From: Polyodon spathula
Taxonomy: Eukaryota > Chordata > Actinopteri > Acipenseriformes > Polyodontidae
Assembly (NCBI RefSeq): GCF_017654505.1
Contig: NC_054545.1
Location: 9,363,927 to 9,427,926, forward strand
Reading direction: 5' to 3'
Length of the DNA stretch: 64,000 nt
Shown: positions 40,012 through 53,200 of the stretch, one piece after another
Layout: every line of letters begins with the position of its first letter
How positions within the stretch are numbered: position 1 is the first letter of the stretch
Notes under the pieces: generated by a model
Database searches by the model: none
What the model saw: only the letters and a program-made list of their open reading frames with translations
Told to the model about the DNA's origin: nothing
Made by a program: the position numbers and the translations under genes

Positions 40012-40458
40012 TTTAAATAATTTTTCTCCCAATTTGGAATAGCCAATTATTTCTAGGCTCAGCTCACCGCTACTACCCCTGTGCTGACTCGAGAGCGGTG
40101 AAGACAAACACACGCTGTCCTTCGAAGTGTGTGCCATCAGCCAACCGCTTCTTTTTCACATTGCAGGTCCACCATGCAGCCACCTGAGAGGACAACGCAG
40201 CTTTAGGCAACTTACAGGCAAGCCTGCAGGTGCCCAGCCAAACTACAGGGGTCGCTGGTGAGAGGTGAGTCGAGGACACCCTGGCCGACCTAGCCCCCCT
40301 GGGCAGTGTTCAGACAATTGTGCGCCGCCCACTGGTAACTCCTGTCCACAGTCAGCAGTAGAATAGCCTGGACTCAAACCAGGCAACGTCCAGCCTATAG
40401 GGCGCATCCTCCACTCCATGTGGATTGCCTTTACCGGATGCGCCACTCGGGAGCCCCC
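40012..40458 (-). mobile_element. Near full-length tRNA-derived SINE
   Basis: On the minus strand the element starts GGGGGCTCCCGAGTGGCGC, contains an A-box-like segment (TGGCGCATCCGG, 40434-40445) and a B box (GGTTTGAGTCC, 40371-40381), then a body with CAGGGTGTCCTCGACTCACC and CAGCGACCCCTGTAGT, and ends in a tail region CCAAATTGGGAGAAAAATT. I recognise this as a Pol III tRNA-headed SINE of a type abundant in non-teleost ray-finned fish. The overlapping frames at 40073-40446 are chance frames through it. Target duplications are not obvious. Confidence 0.85.
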
Positions 40459-41157
40459 GAAAACACACTTTTTTTAAGTTATATTTTTACATCACAATAC
40501 CTTTTACGGAGGGCTTACATACTCAAAAATAACATATTTGGGATAACTTTTCCTGCCAGTGTTTTACCATTGTTTTACGATGATTTCACTTTACAGTGCT
40601 TTATTACACTGTAATATTTTATTTTTGTTTGTGGTAAGCTTTTCAGTGGTCTTAATATAATATTTGTCAGAGAGTTAACTGTATACATTTACCAAATAGT
40701 TGTAAAACTACAAAATTAAATGTGTTTCTGTTGTCTAACTGTATAAGTAATGTAAAATGAAGAGTCCAGGGAAGAACATCAATTAATAATTTGCCCCTAA
40801 ACCTTTTTTCTTCTTCAAAATCTTAAGAATCAATTGCCAACATTTCTGTTCATTACATATGCCTGTGCAAGCAGCAGTGTATTGAGTCACACCATTTGCC
40901 ATCATCTCAAAGTCTCCACCAATACTTTATAAGGGACTTGGGGACAAGGCTACAAGAGACAACTGGTTGCAGTGGTTTTGGAATATTAATAAAGTGTAAT
41001 AAATAATACAACAACACTGAGCAGAGGCACAGGAAGGGTGTTACAGCAACCTTCAACAGTACAGAAAGCATACACTGACTTTCAACACAACTTTCCTTTA
41101 ATTTGTTGGTTTATTATTTATTATTGTGACATTGGCTATGTTTACAATATCCTTTGT

Positions 41158-41518
41158 AATTCACAGAAGACTGGGAGCTGTCGCTAATCAGCCAGCATCA
41201 AACCCGGACTGCACTGCACTACTGTTTCACTGTTGCTGCATAAATCACCACTTGCACTAGAACTTACTATTGGACTTGTGATGGTGTGTGTATAAAGTGT
41301 GTGTCATTATTAGTATTATTATTTCAGGGCTTAACCCTGTGGTTTACCTGCGCTATACACATCCTTGTGTAGAGCCAGGTATTACTATTTAAGGTTGCCA
41401 AACAAGCAACCCAGCACAAATAAAGAGCTGTTTTGGACCATGAACTGTGTTGTGTTTATTATTACTGAGCACTGCATCACCTCTACACCTGCGCACTGCA
41501 AACCACTTTGTCACAGGT
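41158..41518 (+). mobile_element. LTR-like fragment (R/U5 side)
   Basis: CAGGGCTTAACCCTGTGGTTT, AATAAA (41419-41424), then TTTTGGACC and a GTGTTTATTATTACTGAGC stretch, ending TTTGTCACA near 41516, have the order expected of an LTR's 3' half. The reading is from layout and from resemblance to fish LTRs. The 5' limit is uncertain. Confidence 0.4.
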
Positions 41519-43137
41519 ATGTTTAACGTGTATAGCAAAACTTGTAAGAATAAATCATAACAGGACCCGTAAACATTGGCACAATTTCTTGTAAAATAAC
41601 ATAAATCTTTGGTATCTGTTCCTAACATTTGTCTAGACAAAATAATGTATGATCTAACCACACTATTAGAGGATAGTTCCATTTCACATAATGCTTGAGA
41701 AGCAACACCCATGGTTTATAGGACTACTTTTGCTTCTCAAGATGAGCAATAAATAATTTTTAAAAACATGCATCTATGGGTCATTATTAACGGAACAACT
41801 ATGGACTGCAACAGGAATATGGGAAATATAAAAATCGCTTTCTTAAACATAATAACATGCACTGGATAAGAGGGCTGACATCACTTAATGAGACATTTTC
41901 CATAATCCAAATCAACCCTACCATCTATCCTCTATCTAAAGATACACAGCAATTGAACTAATTTTCTGGTAGCTTGCAATATACCTGTCATCAAGCACAT
42001 CAGATTTTATTAGATAATGGATACAATTACAACCACTTCAAAACACTAAGAGCTTGTGTTTACATGCATTTGTATGGGTAATTAATGTTTAATAAAGTCC
42101 TAAAAATTACTAGAAACCTTCGCTTTGCATTTGAAAACAGCACAGGCTGTGTTCTTTTAATATTAATAAGTCCAGCAGTTGATTTGGAAAAAAAAAAGAT
42201 TAACAATGTTTAATCGTTTAATCGTGTATGTCATAAAGTGCTTTGTCAAAAGTAGCAGCACTTTTAAACAACTTCTATGATACAGTACTGATGCAAAGTG
42301 TTTTGGATCTTGGAAGTGTTTGGATTCCATGTTTATTGAAAGATTTTGGCATGTATGCCTCAGGTTGATAGGCCATTAAACAAGCTTCTAATGAAAGTAA
42401 GAATGCAAAATATAATTGGTTATTAAACAGTAAAAACTAAAAGTCACTCCATCAAATACTCTCTCAGGTTTGTATGACCTCACGTTTTTTGTGGTAAATA
42501 GCCTGAAACTTAAACACATATGCTTTCAAATCGCAGCAGTTCAATATAAATTGCACAGTGTGAATTACTAGTGCAGTTTGTGTTTTATTTCATTCCCTGT
42601 GGTATCGCTTCAGCATTTACATTTCAGTGGAATTTAAATTCAAACATTCGCATCTCAAACTTCCACAGTAATTAAAGTCTATTTTAAAGTCAAGTAAAAA
42701 GAAATTGCTTCTGTGTATCCATACGGGACCCTGCCAGCATTTGACCTAATTAATGATTCTTCTAAGAAATGTTCAAAAGTTTGTTTTTGTGTTGAAGAGG
42801 TGGAGGAAGTGTAAGTAGATTTGTATTAGATGATGTTTATCCAAAGGGAGATACATCAAACAATCACACTGTCATCACTGTGCTTTTTTAAATTTTTTTT
42901 TTTTACTGTTTTGAAAATGTGCAGTATTTAAAAAAGGAAGAAACTATTCATTTCTATAACTAAAGTTGGAAACTGGAAACAGTGAAATGATTGGTTTATA
43001 TTTGTTATTTGTAACATTTCTCCAGTAAAATATTAAGTTAATGCACAAGTGTAGAGGAACAGGTTACGGTAAAGGACATACAGAAAATAAAATGAACAGC
43101 TCCTCTTAGGTCAAAGCCAATGGTGTGCTAAGAAGGG

Positions 43138-43190
43138 ACATGCCTTGATGGGCTAAATGGCCTCTTCACTTTCTTAAACTTTTCTTATTT
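43138..43190 (+). repeat. Short dispersed retroposon tail (AATGGCCTCTTC box), copy 1
   Basis: GGGCTAAATGGCCTCTTC followed by a TTTCTTAAACTTTTCTTATT tail matches the tail style of fish SINE/LINE copies. A related copy lies inverted at 44040-44112. Confidence 0.5.
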
Positions 43191-44039
43191 TCTGTATTCT
43201 TTATTACAGAATGATATTAGGACTGAAATAAATGAAGAAAAGAAAAAAAACAGTTATGCTGCCAACATGAGGTACTTTGTGCAAGCAATGGCTAACACTT
43301 GTATCAATTAATTTGGAAGAATGACATATTAAACATGAATTTAAGATTACCTGATACAACTCACTATTTTTAATTGTGTTTTAATTTTTAATTTAATTTT
43401 CAGTGACTGATTATAAAGATGTAAATGCTAAAATGTCAACAGTATACTAATACACTCATAGTTGTTTTATTTGATTACCTTTTTAAATTGATTTTTAAAA
43501 ATGGACGGGACACTGCAGAGGCATTTTTGTGTCAATATAAATGTCCACACAGTCATAGTTATCTTTATTGAAATAATTGAATAAATGCCTTCTTTAATGT
43601 TCTTAGTTTTTACCTTTCTTTCTTAAATTTATCAAATATCTTTGCAGCAAACTTAAATTTCCCAAAAATCCCAAATCACTGTCTGGCATTACACTTTACA
43701 CCAAATCTGTCTTTAGAACCCACTAGATGACACTTTGTTGCTGAACCTCCCATCAAATTGCACAACAGATCATTTATTTAAACCTTAGCAGTTTATCTCT
43801 CTTTCCAATTGTTCTAGCAATCTCATTTTGTTTGTCACATACATTTTATTTTTCATTTAAACCAATGCATCAAAAAATAATTTTGAATAATAATAAAAAA
43901 GATACAAGTGCATACTAATTAAGTTTGTGTTCCATAACACATTTGTCTTCTGGCCACTGTTTACAATAACTATTAGCAAGCCAGAATGATACATTATCAT
44001 CCCACAATGCACATTCTGTCAAGCACAATTTATTTTTTA

Positions 44040-44112
44040 TGAAACATAAGAAACACAGAAAATGCATGTATGAGAGGAGGCCATTTGGCCAGTCTAAGCT
44101 TGTCTGGTTTCT
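44040..44112 (-). repeat. Short dispersed retroposon tail (AATGGCCTCCTC box), copy 2
   Basis: Minus-strand reading gives GGCCAAATGGCCTCCTCTC, then TTTCTGTGTTTCTTATGTTT. Same family as 43138-43190 in opposite orientation, about 0.9 kb apart. Confidence 0.5.
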
Positions 44113-47100
44113 AGTAGCAGTAACATGAAAGTGTGAGATAAAAAGCGTTGAGACGCAAAGGGGGGTTCCTGGCCATTTTAGCTTGATAAACAAAAGTGCC
44201 ATATCATTCACCTCATCATGTGGTAGGAACAGCAAGAATAATTAGTCAAATAACTGCGACAAAACACACATTTAAAAACCCTAACTTGGCTTAAAGTTGC
44301 GTCCATTCCTTGACAGGGTGATTTGCATGAATATTTATTTAAAATCCGCTGTTCCACGGCATTACAAGCAACAGGCTTACGTTAAACATTCAGGTTGTTG
44401 ACTTTTGTTCTACTGTAAAACCCAGGAGATACATATTGATCTAATGTTACCTTTAGGCTGTTTCCATTTCAATGCATAAAAAAAAAAAAAAAACATACCA
44501 CTATGGTGTTGCCAGATATTGGATTTTTGCTTTCTTTGATGGAACTTTCTAACTCAGGAATCAACCTGTGTCTTAAAATGTAATCACTGAGAAAATAAAG
44601 CCCTGCTGTAATTTATAAACTTGAAATTGTTGTACTGTCTAACCTTTATTTTCCTTGAAGAAAACATTAGCAGAAAGATAGTACAATAAAATTCAGTTCA
44701 GACATGTTTATGGAGTTGTAATGGCGAGTATTGCATGCAGACGTGTTTTTTTTTTTTGTGTGTACTGACAATGCCTACTGTATATCTGCAGACTATTTCA
44801 TAAAAGTCCATACATGCTAATGATGGATTAACCTGCAATCTTCCTCCAAAGCAGACCTGTGTGATGTTGGCTTTTGTAATAGGTATTATTTTGTGTGTTC
44901 TTAAGCGACAACAAAAGCACCTTTATAAACCTGTTGTGAAAGGTTCAATCTTGTTTTGAGATATGATTCTAACTACTTATAATGGGGTAGGGTATACATA
45001 ACAAACACTGCGGCTTTACAGAATAGGCAGAATGCTACCTGTACATACAGTACACACACTATTTGATTGAACTCATTATAATAGGCTACCTATGTTTCGT
45101 TAAGAAACCATGCTGTGCTATTTTGTTTTGCTATATGATTAAGAGTAAATTTATGTATTTTACTATACTTACTGTATGTTTATTAAACTGTACCATTTTA
45201 GCATAGCCCCACCTCCATTAAAATATAATGTGATCCACCTCAGGCCACAGAACAGTCTGATGTAAAATGCAGGTACATTTAAAATGTTAATATATTACAA
45301 AGGTACCGCGTTCCAGTCCCATTTTTTCCCCGTTGTAAACATTGCCTTTGTGTCCTCTGTTTCAGGAAAAAACATCTCACAAATAACATGTCAGCTTATA
45401 AAGCACACAGGGCAAAGAAGGCTGAACTATGTAACTTTCAGTGTAAAGTTTAATTCTGGAAGACTCTGCAGCATCAAGACAATTACCTAACTGTTATGTT
45501 CCCTGACTCTACTCACTTTGTTTTAAAGAGAGTAAACAGTTTCGTGGTCACTTGGAGCCAGGTATATACCTGATCTTTGCTGTTGAATAAAATGGATTGT
45601 ATAACACCCTCTGTCAGCATAAAAAAAGATTTCAAAACAGATGCTTACACCATACAACATAACCATTAGTACCCTTATTCAATGAAAATTTGTCATATAC
45701 AGTGTGTGCTGGCATATTTCATTTGAATATTTGTCCTCGGCATATTTTCTTTCAAAATAAAACAGAATCAATTATGCAATCAATTCCATGATTTTTCCGT
45801 GGTTTGTGTCTGGAACGGATGGGGATACGCAGAACTGCTGTTTTCTACTGACAGTAATGCAGATTTGTATTGATCCTGTCAATAAGAGTCCCAGGGTGTT
45901 ATCAAAGGGAGGAAAGCATCTCAGTAAACACCTGTGCAAGCCTTGAGAAAGGTCAACCTACAAATAATCATACAGAGGTTAAAACATTCGTACAGATTGC
46001 TAAAGACTGAGTCACTACCACTCAGTAATTACCTGCCTACAACGAGAAGATGTACAATTTTTTAAAAAGAGATGAATTTCAGCTTCTGAATTTAGCTTCT
46101 TTTTTACAGGTTTTGGCAGTGTTGTTTTTGACTGTTATTATTTGACCCCTGTCACAACTAATCTAGAAAAGTGCCAGTGGACCTATGAAACTGGTAGTTG
46201 ACTAATTACAAGCTTACATTTCAAAGCAGCAGCAGCATAATGCATTTGTGTGTTTCAAGTGTACACTCGCAGCAAAGCGGCAATGTCTAGTTTTAATATT
46301 TGAATTGTATTCAGCAGTTTGAATTGAAATTGAAAGTAATTGTGAAGTGTGCAGCTGCAGATGCAATCCATCATATATTAATGACATCTGAGAACATATA
46401 CATAGTTTTGAGGAATTCCAAGCAGTGGTGCACCAGGCATTATCAAATACGTGATTTTAAAACATTTTTTTTAAAAAGTGGCTACTAGTTGACTAATTTA
46501 CCTTGACTCCCCTAGTTATAACTGATGTTATTCAAAGCTCAGAGAAGGAAGGATGTTTCAATTCATGAACCTTTTTTTGCATTCAGATGTATCAATTTCC
46601 CTGAACTATACCAGTGTTTACAACCCCCCCCCCCCCACCCCCACCCCATTAAAAAAAAAAAAAACAAAGTGCTGAAATCTGGAGAGCGCTACAGCTACAA
46701 TGATAAACATCCATTCAACCACCCTTGCCTACTTTTATTTAAAAATGAATTGCCTCTTAGTTTGTTTTGTCTTGCCCTCACTCTTCATACAGACATCACA
46801 ATGGAAATGAGATGCAGGGCTCTGCCTTCCATGCAACATTATGCAGAGGCACTCCTGCTAATAAATCTTTTTAGCTAATGCATTCCAGATGGAAGCAGCA
46901 TCTCACAGATTTAACCTTCCAAAAATTCCTCCCACCGAAGGCTCCCTGACTTATCTGCGTTTGATTGAAACAGCATCAATAATATTTGACAGTTGTGTAA
47001 TATTATTACTTCAGGTTATTGTCTATGGAGAATTGTCATATACTTTAACACAAACAAACAGTTCCTGACAACCCCAGGGCAGGAAAATGGATCGGGGGTT

Positions 47101-50100
47101 TGCTATTACAGGTTAAATGTCTTTGTCCATCTCTTGTCTAACTGACAGCTGCAGCACAGAAAATGTGTGATTCTTATTTTTAAAAGACGAACTAACACCT
47201 GTGTTGAATTCTTCCTTACTCTCAGATTATAAAAAAAACAGGTTTATACCCAACCATTAATATTGCAACAAAGAAAAGTATAGATATATGTGTTGTTTTA
47301 TAAAGCACCTGGGCTAAAAGCTATTCCCTACAGAGATATACTTTAATTAACTATTTTGAGAGAGCTTCTTCCCATTTATAATAGACTGCAAGCTTTGAAT
47401 ATCCCATTGATAAATTTTAATTAGATGTGCTTTTATATTACATTAATCTGAAAATCAAATATGCAATAGCAGCTAACGAGTCATGGAAATATTAAATACT
47501 CCCTCTGTTTTCTAGATGCATTGCCAAAAGATCAAGAAATCATTTCATTCCACACTCTTGACAGATGTTATTAATTTGCAAAACAAGTTAAAGGACTCGG
47601 TTAGTGAAGCAATTGTGTCAAACTTTGATACCACAGTGATGCGTGTCTCAGGCACGCAGCTCCTTGCTGTATTTCAACCTTTATGTTTCCAGCTGTGACC
47701 CCTATTTATAACTATCACTTTTTATGTACTGCAGCTTCAGCCGTACCTAACATTACAGCATAATAATATAATATTATGCTTTCAGATTGGGTTTTGTCAT
47801 TGGAGCTCTGTGTGGACAGCATGTGAGATGAAGAGATGAAGCGTGCTGAAACTCAAAAAACAGCAGGAGTTTTGTAAGGTAACAACCTGCTGCATGGGGC
47901 CCTGCGAAAGATTTGAAATCTCCAACTATTTTCAAGTTAAATAATCCCATAGTGTAAACACATAATAAGATTTGAAACAGAAATGATATGTTTTGTAATA
48001 TTAAAAAACAGTCAATACAATCATATTTACATACTGTATGATGCAAAGTGGATATATGGCATTTTACTGTATTGTTTTTAGGATTATTTGAAGTTTGCAA
48101 TTACATAACCTTACAATTCTCACAATTCTGATTGTAAGGCTTTGGGGAAAAAATAAATACATTTTCTGGATATTTTAATAGTATCCACATTAGGGATTGT
48201 AACCTGTCTATCCCTTAATGCGAAGAAAGAGAAAGAAGTATGGATGTATACGGCACACTCTGCTTTTTTATTCAAATATATTAAAAAGATGCTTGGATGG
48301 TGTTCGGTGACTTTTTAAGGAATACATTACTTTCATGTATTTTGACAGTCATTTAGAAGTGGATGCAATGTTGTCTCATGCAGTCAAAATGTATTTGAAA
48401 AGGTTTCAGCACCAAAGGAAAAAAGGCAATACAGCTTTGTCTGCTTCCCCTGGTCAAAAGAATGCAGGTTTTATTGACATGCGTTTATTTAATATATTTT
48501 ACTGCACTACCTTAGGCTGAGGATTTAGGAGCTGGTCTGAGTCCGTTCCAAATTCAGAACGCTTAATCAGTGTTATTTAATTATTCATAAATGTCATTCC
48601 TCCCTCTACTGAAATCAGAAAAAGGAATATGGTGAAACCTGTGTTAAAGGCCACATTTTTAAAAGGCTACCTGGCCACCCTTCTTAGTCCCATGAAACAA
48701 ACTGAACCTAAAGGACTCCTTTCTAAACTGATAATCTTTTCTCAGTCCCAGAGGTGGCTGTTAAAGATGGGTTTTACTTCAGTTCAAGCATACCGTTAAC
48801 CCCCAGCCATGCTGAAGACCTGAAGACTGCGCTGGGCAGCTCTGGAAATACAGTTCTGTGTCCTCAGGGAAACACAGGATGTTCCTAAGAGTCATTTCTA
48901 CTTTCTGTAATTGCTAAAGTGCTCTTCTAGAATGTTAAAGATGTGACATCCTGTCCAGTTTTGTTATGTACATTTTTTTAAAACATAAAAAAGACATTTC
49001 TTTTTTTTTCTATTGGTTTACATTTTTTCATGCATTTGTTATGCAATGGGTCATACTGTAGTATCACGCTGGTTTAGTATGCACAGACAGGTTAAACTGA
49101 TGTAGTTAAAAGTCACCCAGCAATAATATTTTAGAACAAAAGGAAATATTATTGTGGGATACTGCATGGTTAATGACTTAAATAAATAGTTTGCACGGGG
49201 TAACTGAGGATAACTGTACCCTGAAAGATTTCACAAAGCTAATAATTGATTAAGGAGATGGATATCCAGCTGTGTATGTGGTTAACAGCTTCAGTTTTGA
49301 AGTGATCTGTGTGCAATGCATTCCTATTGGATTTTCGTTTGTACTAAATATTAATTTGAGGTTTCAAAACCAATACATGGACAAAAAAAAATAAAATAAT
49401 AATAATAATCTTCCCATGGCAGAAAAAAATACATTAATAAATACATAAATAACATTACATCCGAGCTGACCATGCTCCTGTCCGTATAGAAACAATCTGA
49501 CTAATTTATCAATTTTTTATAATAATTAAAAAAAAAAAAAAAAATTCTATTGACCAGTAGAGGGCTCCTTGTCAACAACTACTGACAGGGAGAAAAAAAA
49601 AAAAACATTTGAATAAGGAGACTGTACCAGATTTAGCTGTTGACTGTTTACCTAAAGCATTCTCATGGTCAATGTTCTAGATGTTAAATATAAAACCTTC
49701 TGAGCAAATGTGTAAAGATCTTGTAAACTTAAAACAGCAGAATGTGTAACAAGGAAGTATTTCTGAATCCAGCTTTATACTGTAATATCTCTAAAGAAAC
49801 CATTGTACTAACCCTGAGGCTTTTTTTGTTGTTATTGTAAAAACTATATTATAATATAAAAAAGAAAGTAAAAGTAGGAGTTAAATTAAAAAAGAGTGAC
49901 CTGTCCATTATCGCCATGTGCAAACAAATGCAAAATCTACTGTGTGTTGGTGTCTCAGGGGGAGGGGGTGCTGGAATGCTGCCTGCCAAAGTCGCATAAT
50001 TGCCACTGACTCTTAACTAATACGGCAGACACACCATGATGATTTTTATGATTTTTTTTTATTGCTTATCGTGATTAATTCCCCTGCATTAATTCAGGAA

Positions 50101-52470
50101 ATGTAAATAGCAAGCTCTGAGTGTTCATTGTTGTCTCCTACACCTTGCACTTGACGTTTCTGCCTACTTCTCCTTTAGATCTTTTATTCTCCTCATGAAT
50201 CTTTTACAATATCCATCTGCACCGTGCAGCCCCTATCCTCTGTGGTTCGACATTGTTTTGGCTAACTAACAGGCCCATGTGTTGCCTTTATGTATTTCTC
50301 CACAATGTTGATGCCTTTTAAAACCACAGGGAAAACCCACAGGTCTAAAAAAGCTATAAAGAGCATCCAGATACAGTTAGTGTCTTTTACAGAGTCTGGA
50401 GACATTATGATTCCAAAGCGACATGCAGCATTTGTCTTCATTTTGTCTGACTGTCCTCGTGTGTTATTATTAGGGGCTGTCAGGCTACAGGAGAAAAAAT
50501 AGCATGACTTGGTTAAGAGTCATATGCAAACGCAATACTATAAAAACAGGACTAAACAAAAACAAACACACCCATCGGAAGCTGTATTGTAAAATAATAT
50601 TATAAAATATGTATTTAAAATTGTATGCTGCATGTTTCATTTTATTGTACCTTCACATGAAACCAGCACTGTGTGAAACAGGACATATAACTTTTTTACC
50701 AGGATATATAGAAAACAAAAACAAAAACGTTTATCTGAATGCTAAGCTTCACATTATACCTTTGTCAAAGACACATGCAATTTGATATTCAAGTAAGGTT
50801 ATTTAGATTAATCTTACATATTACATGTAAAAAAAAAAGTCAAACAAACATGTATGTTGAACTTCAGTATGCCATCGAGAGTAAATAATGATTTCTATTA
50901 AAAAAATAAATAAAAATTCTGCAAAACTACATTACCGCAACATTGATTCTGTTTTCCCTTCTTGCTGCTAATACACATTCATCTGCATACTTCATTTCCC
51001 AGGGTAACCCTTTTTAAAAGTAATTTATAGCAAAAGCATCTTCAGTGCCAAGATCGTCAGGGCTATGTTTTCATGCAGTAAATCAGTTAATTCAATTTGA
51101 ACAGTCAATGCAAACTATATGCTATACACTTTCTGAAGCATATCAAACCTAGAGTTAGAAATTTATCTAGAGGTTTAAAGGTTTGAGTCATAGTCTTTTG
51201 TTTTTTTTTACCTATTTAACAACTTGTGCAACTGTCATTTCATTTTTGGTTTGTTTACAGTTATAGATATTTTCAATTTACTAACTCAGTTGCAGAAGGG
51301 GAAGAAGCTGCACAGTTGCATGACCCAAGTGGTTATTTCTAGGTGACCTCACTATAGAAACAATCCCGGTAGTAGAAAAGGGACATTATGAGTCTGGCAA
51401 ATAATGATCTCAGAACAGACAGCAATGGAGAATTATACAAAACACAAATAAAAGAATATTAAGCAGGTAAGAAACATAATATTCCAGAAGTATAAATTGC
51501 TTTGCTTTTAATGCCATGCACTTGGTTAAATCTGTATAACATATATGCAAAAGGCATGATCATTTGGGCCAAACAAGCCAAACTGAATAACAGCTTACAA
51601 TTTGAACTGTCTTTACAGCACCCAGGATTGTATTTAACATATTTATTTGCCATTACTTAACTATTTCTGTTTAGTAGTTACTGTGCCTTCAGGACTGATG
51701 ATGTCACACACTTGAATTAAGAACTGGACTGCTCTCATCTGCACTGATTTGTTGGGTAGGCATGTAAATATGCAGTCTTAAATGTACAGTGCAGTGCTAC
51801 ACTAATCAGTTCATGTTAAAAACAAAGAAAGTCCACTGCCTTTGCATTATTAAATAATGTATATATTAAAGATTAAAGACCAACTTTTTATTGGCTTCTT
51901 GATTCTTAACCAGCCCAAACTCACACAGGTCAAGCTTCATTAAAAATGCTCAAAGAATGGGATTCACAGTTGATCTGACCGAACTCACATATTTCTCTCC
52001 CATTTTACAAAAAGAGTTGAAAAGGTATATTGCCCAATTTATCTCACATGAGATACATTAGATAAGCAATTCAGTAAATAAAACAAAAAAGAGAATTTCT
52101 ACACCAGCACTAACAATGGCAACATGAACCAATATTCTATTATCATTTTAAAAAATTAAATAATGTATTGAACAAAACAGTAGAGTTCACTGGTTTACAG
52201 ATACCTTGCTTTTAACAAGTCTCATCGGAGTCCAAGTCAACCACACCAGACTCAATTAAATGAACCAGAAATCTATGGCGTTCCATGGACAATAAACATT
52301 TTATTGTGGTTCGTATCCAACAATAATAATAAACTCACCCCTGTAAAAATAAAAAAAAGAAGAAAGACAAGACATCCAAGTCTCTAATGCAGTAATAAAA
52401 ACTGTTTAACAATTGAGAGCTAATTGTCACAGCAAGAAGGCCTGGGTGGTTAGTAATCACAGCCTTTAGA
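44113..52470. other. Unassigned intronic stretch
   Basis: Simple runs only: poly(A) 44478-44493, poly(T) near 44747-44758, a C-run then A-run 46623-46664, poly(A) near 49529-49545. Scattered reading frames (for example 46525-46878, 47774-48100, 48335-48520) show no domain or splice context. Confidence 0.45.
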
Positions 52471-52479
52471 GGTACATTT

Positions 52480-53200
52480 TATGCTCACGTTGTGATGAAA
52501 TTATACCCTTAAAGAGTTCCCGAGGCTCAAATGGAGTCTGCACTCTTCTCAGAAAAGGGCAGTCAGTGTTCTTGACACACTGGGCGTTATGCATCTCTAT
52601 TGTAAGAACATTAAGCAGTTTGATAATATTGATTAATTTACTGAGTTCTATGTTCTCAGACGCATCTTTTTTTTTTTTTCCTATTAGCCTTTAACAAAAA
52701 TGTACAGTAATAACACTAGCTTTGTAAATTCAGGTAAATTACAGTGGGAGAAAAATAAGGGAAAGTGAGCAGGGATATCGTTTGGGAAGGTGCCCCTGTG
52801 GTACAAAACCTGTTTAAATTCTGAAGGTATTTCAAGGTTGTTATCTATTTCAGATCAACACCATAGGTCAGAGTTCAGGGCTGGCAGAATTCAAAACCCT
52901 CCAATGACTTTTGATTGACAGCAATCAGCATATCTTTGGCATTACTCAGGGAACAAAGTAAGGGTCAAGACAGCGGGCGATTTCATCTGTCATTTTTAAT
53001 TATCCAAATGATATTCACAGACAAAACCTTTCCCATCCATCAGGGCATCACATTACCATAGACAATGTTTGTTTAAAGACAGGGCTATAAAATCAAACAA
53101 TTATGAATGCTGACAAGCCTTGCTATTGACTGCATAAATAATCGGTTCTGATTTCCAAACTCCCATTTCTAATGAATTGGTACGTTGCTGGCAGGAAGTG
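52480..53200. promoter_or_regulatory. Candidate conserved non-coding block
   Basis: A long repeat-poor stretch of mixed composition, interrupted only by a T-run at 52669-52680. No coding frame. Listed because npas3 introns are known to hold many conserved enhancers. I have no alignment evidence. Confidence 0.18.

Noticed and set aside
40073..40446. Minus-strand frames with G/P-rich residues
   Set aside because: They lie within the tRNA-derived SINE, which is non-coding.
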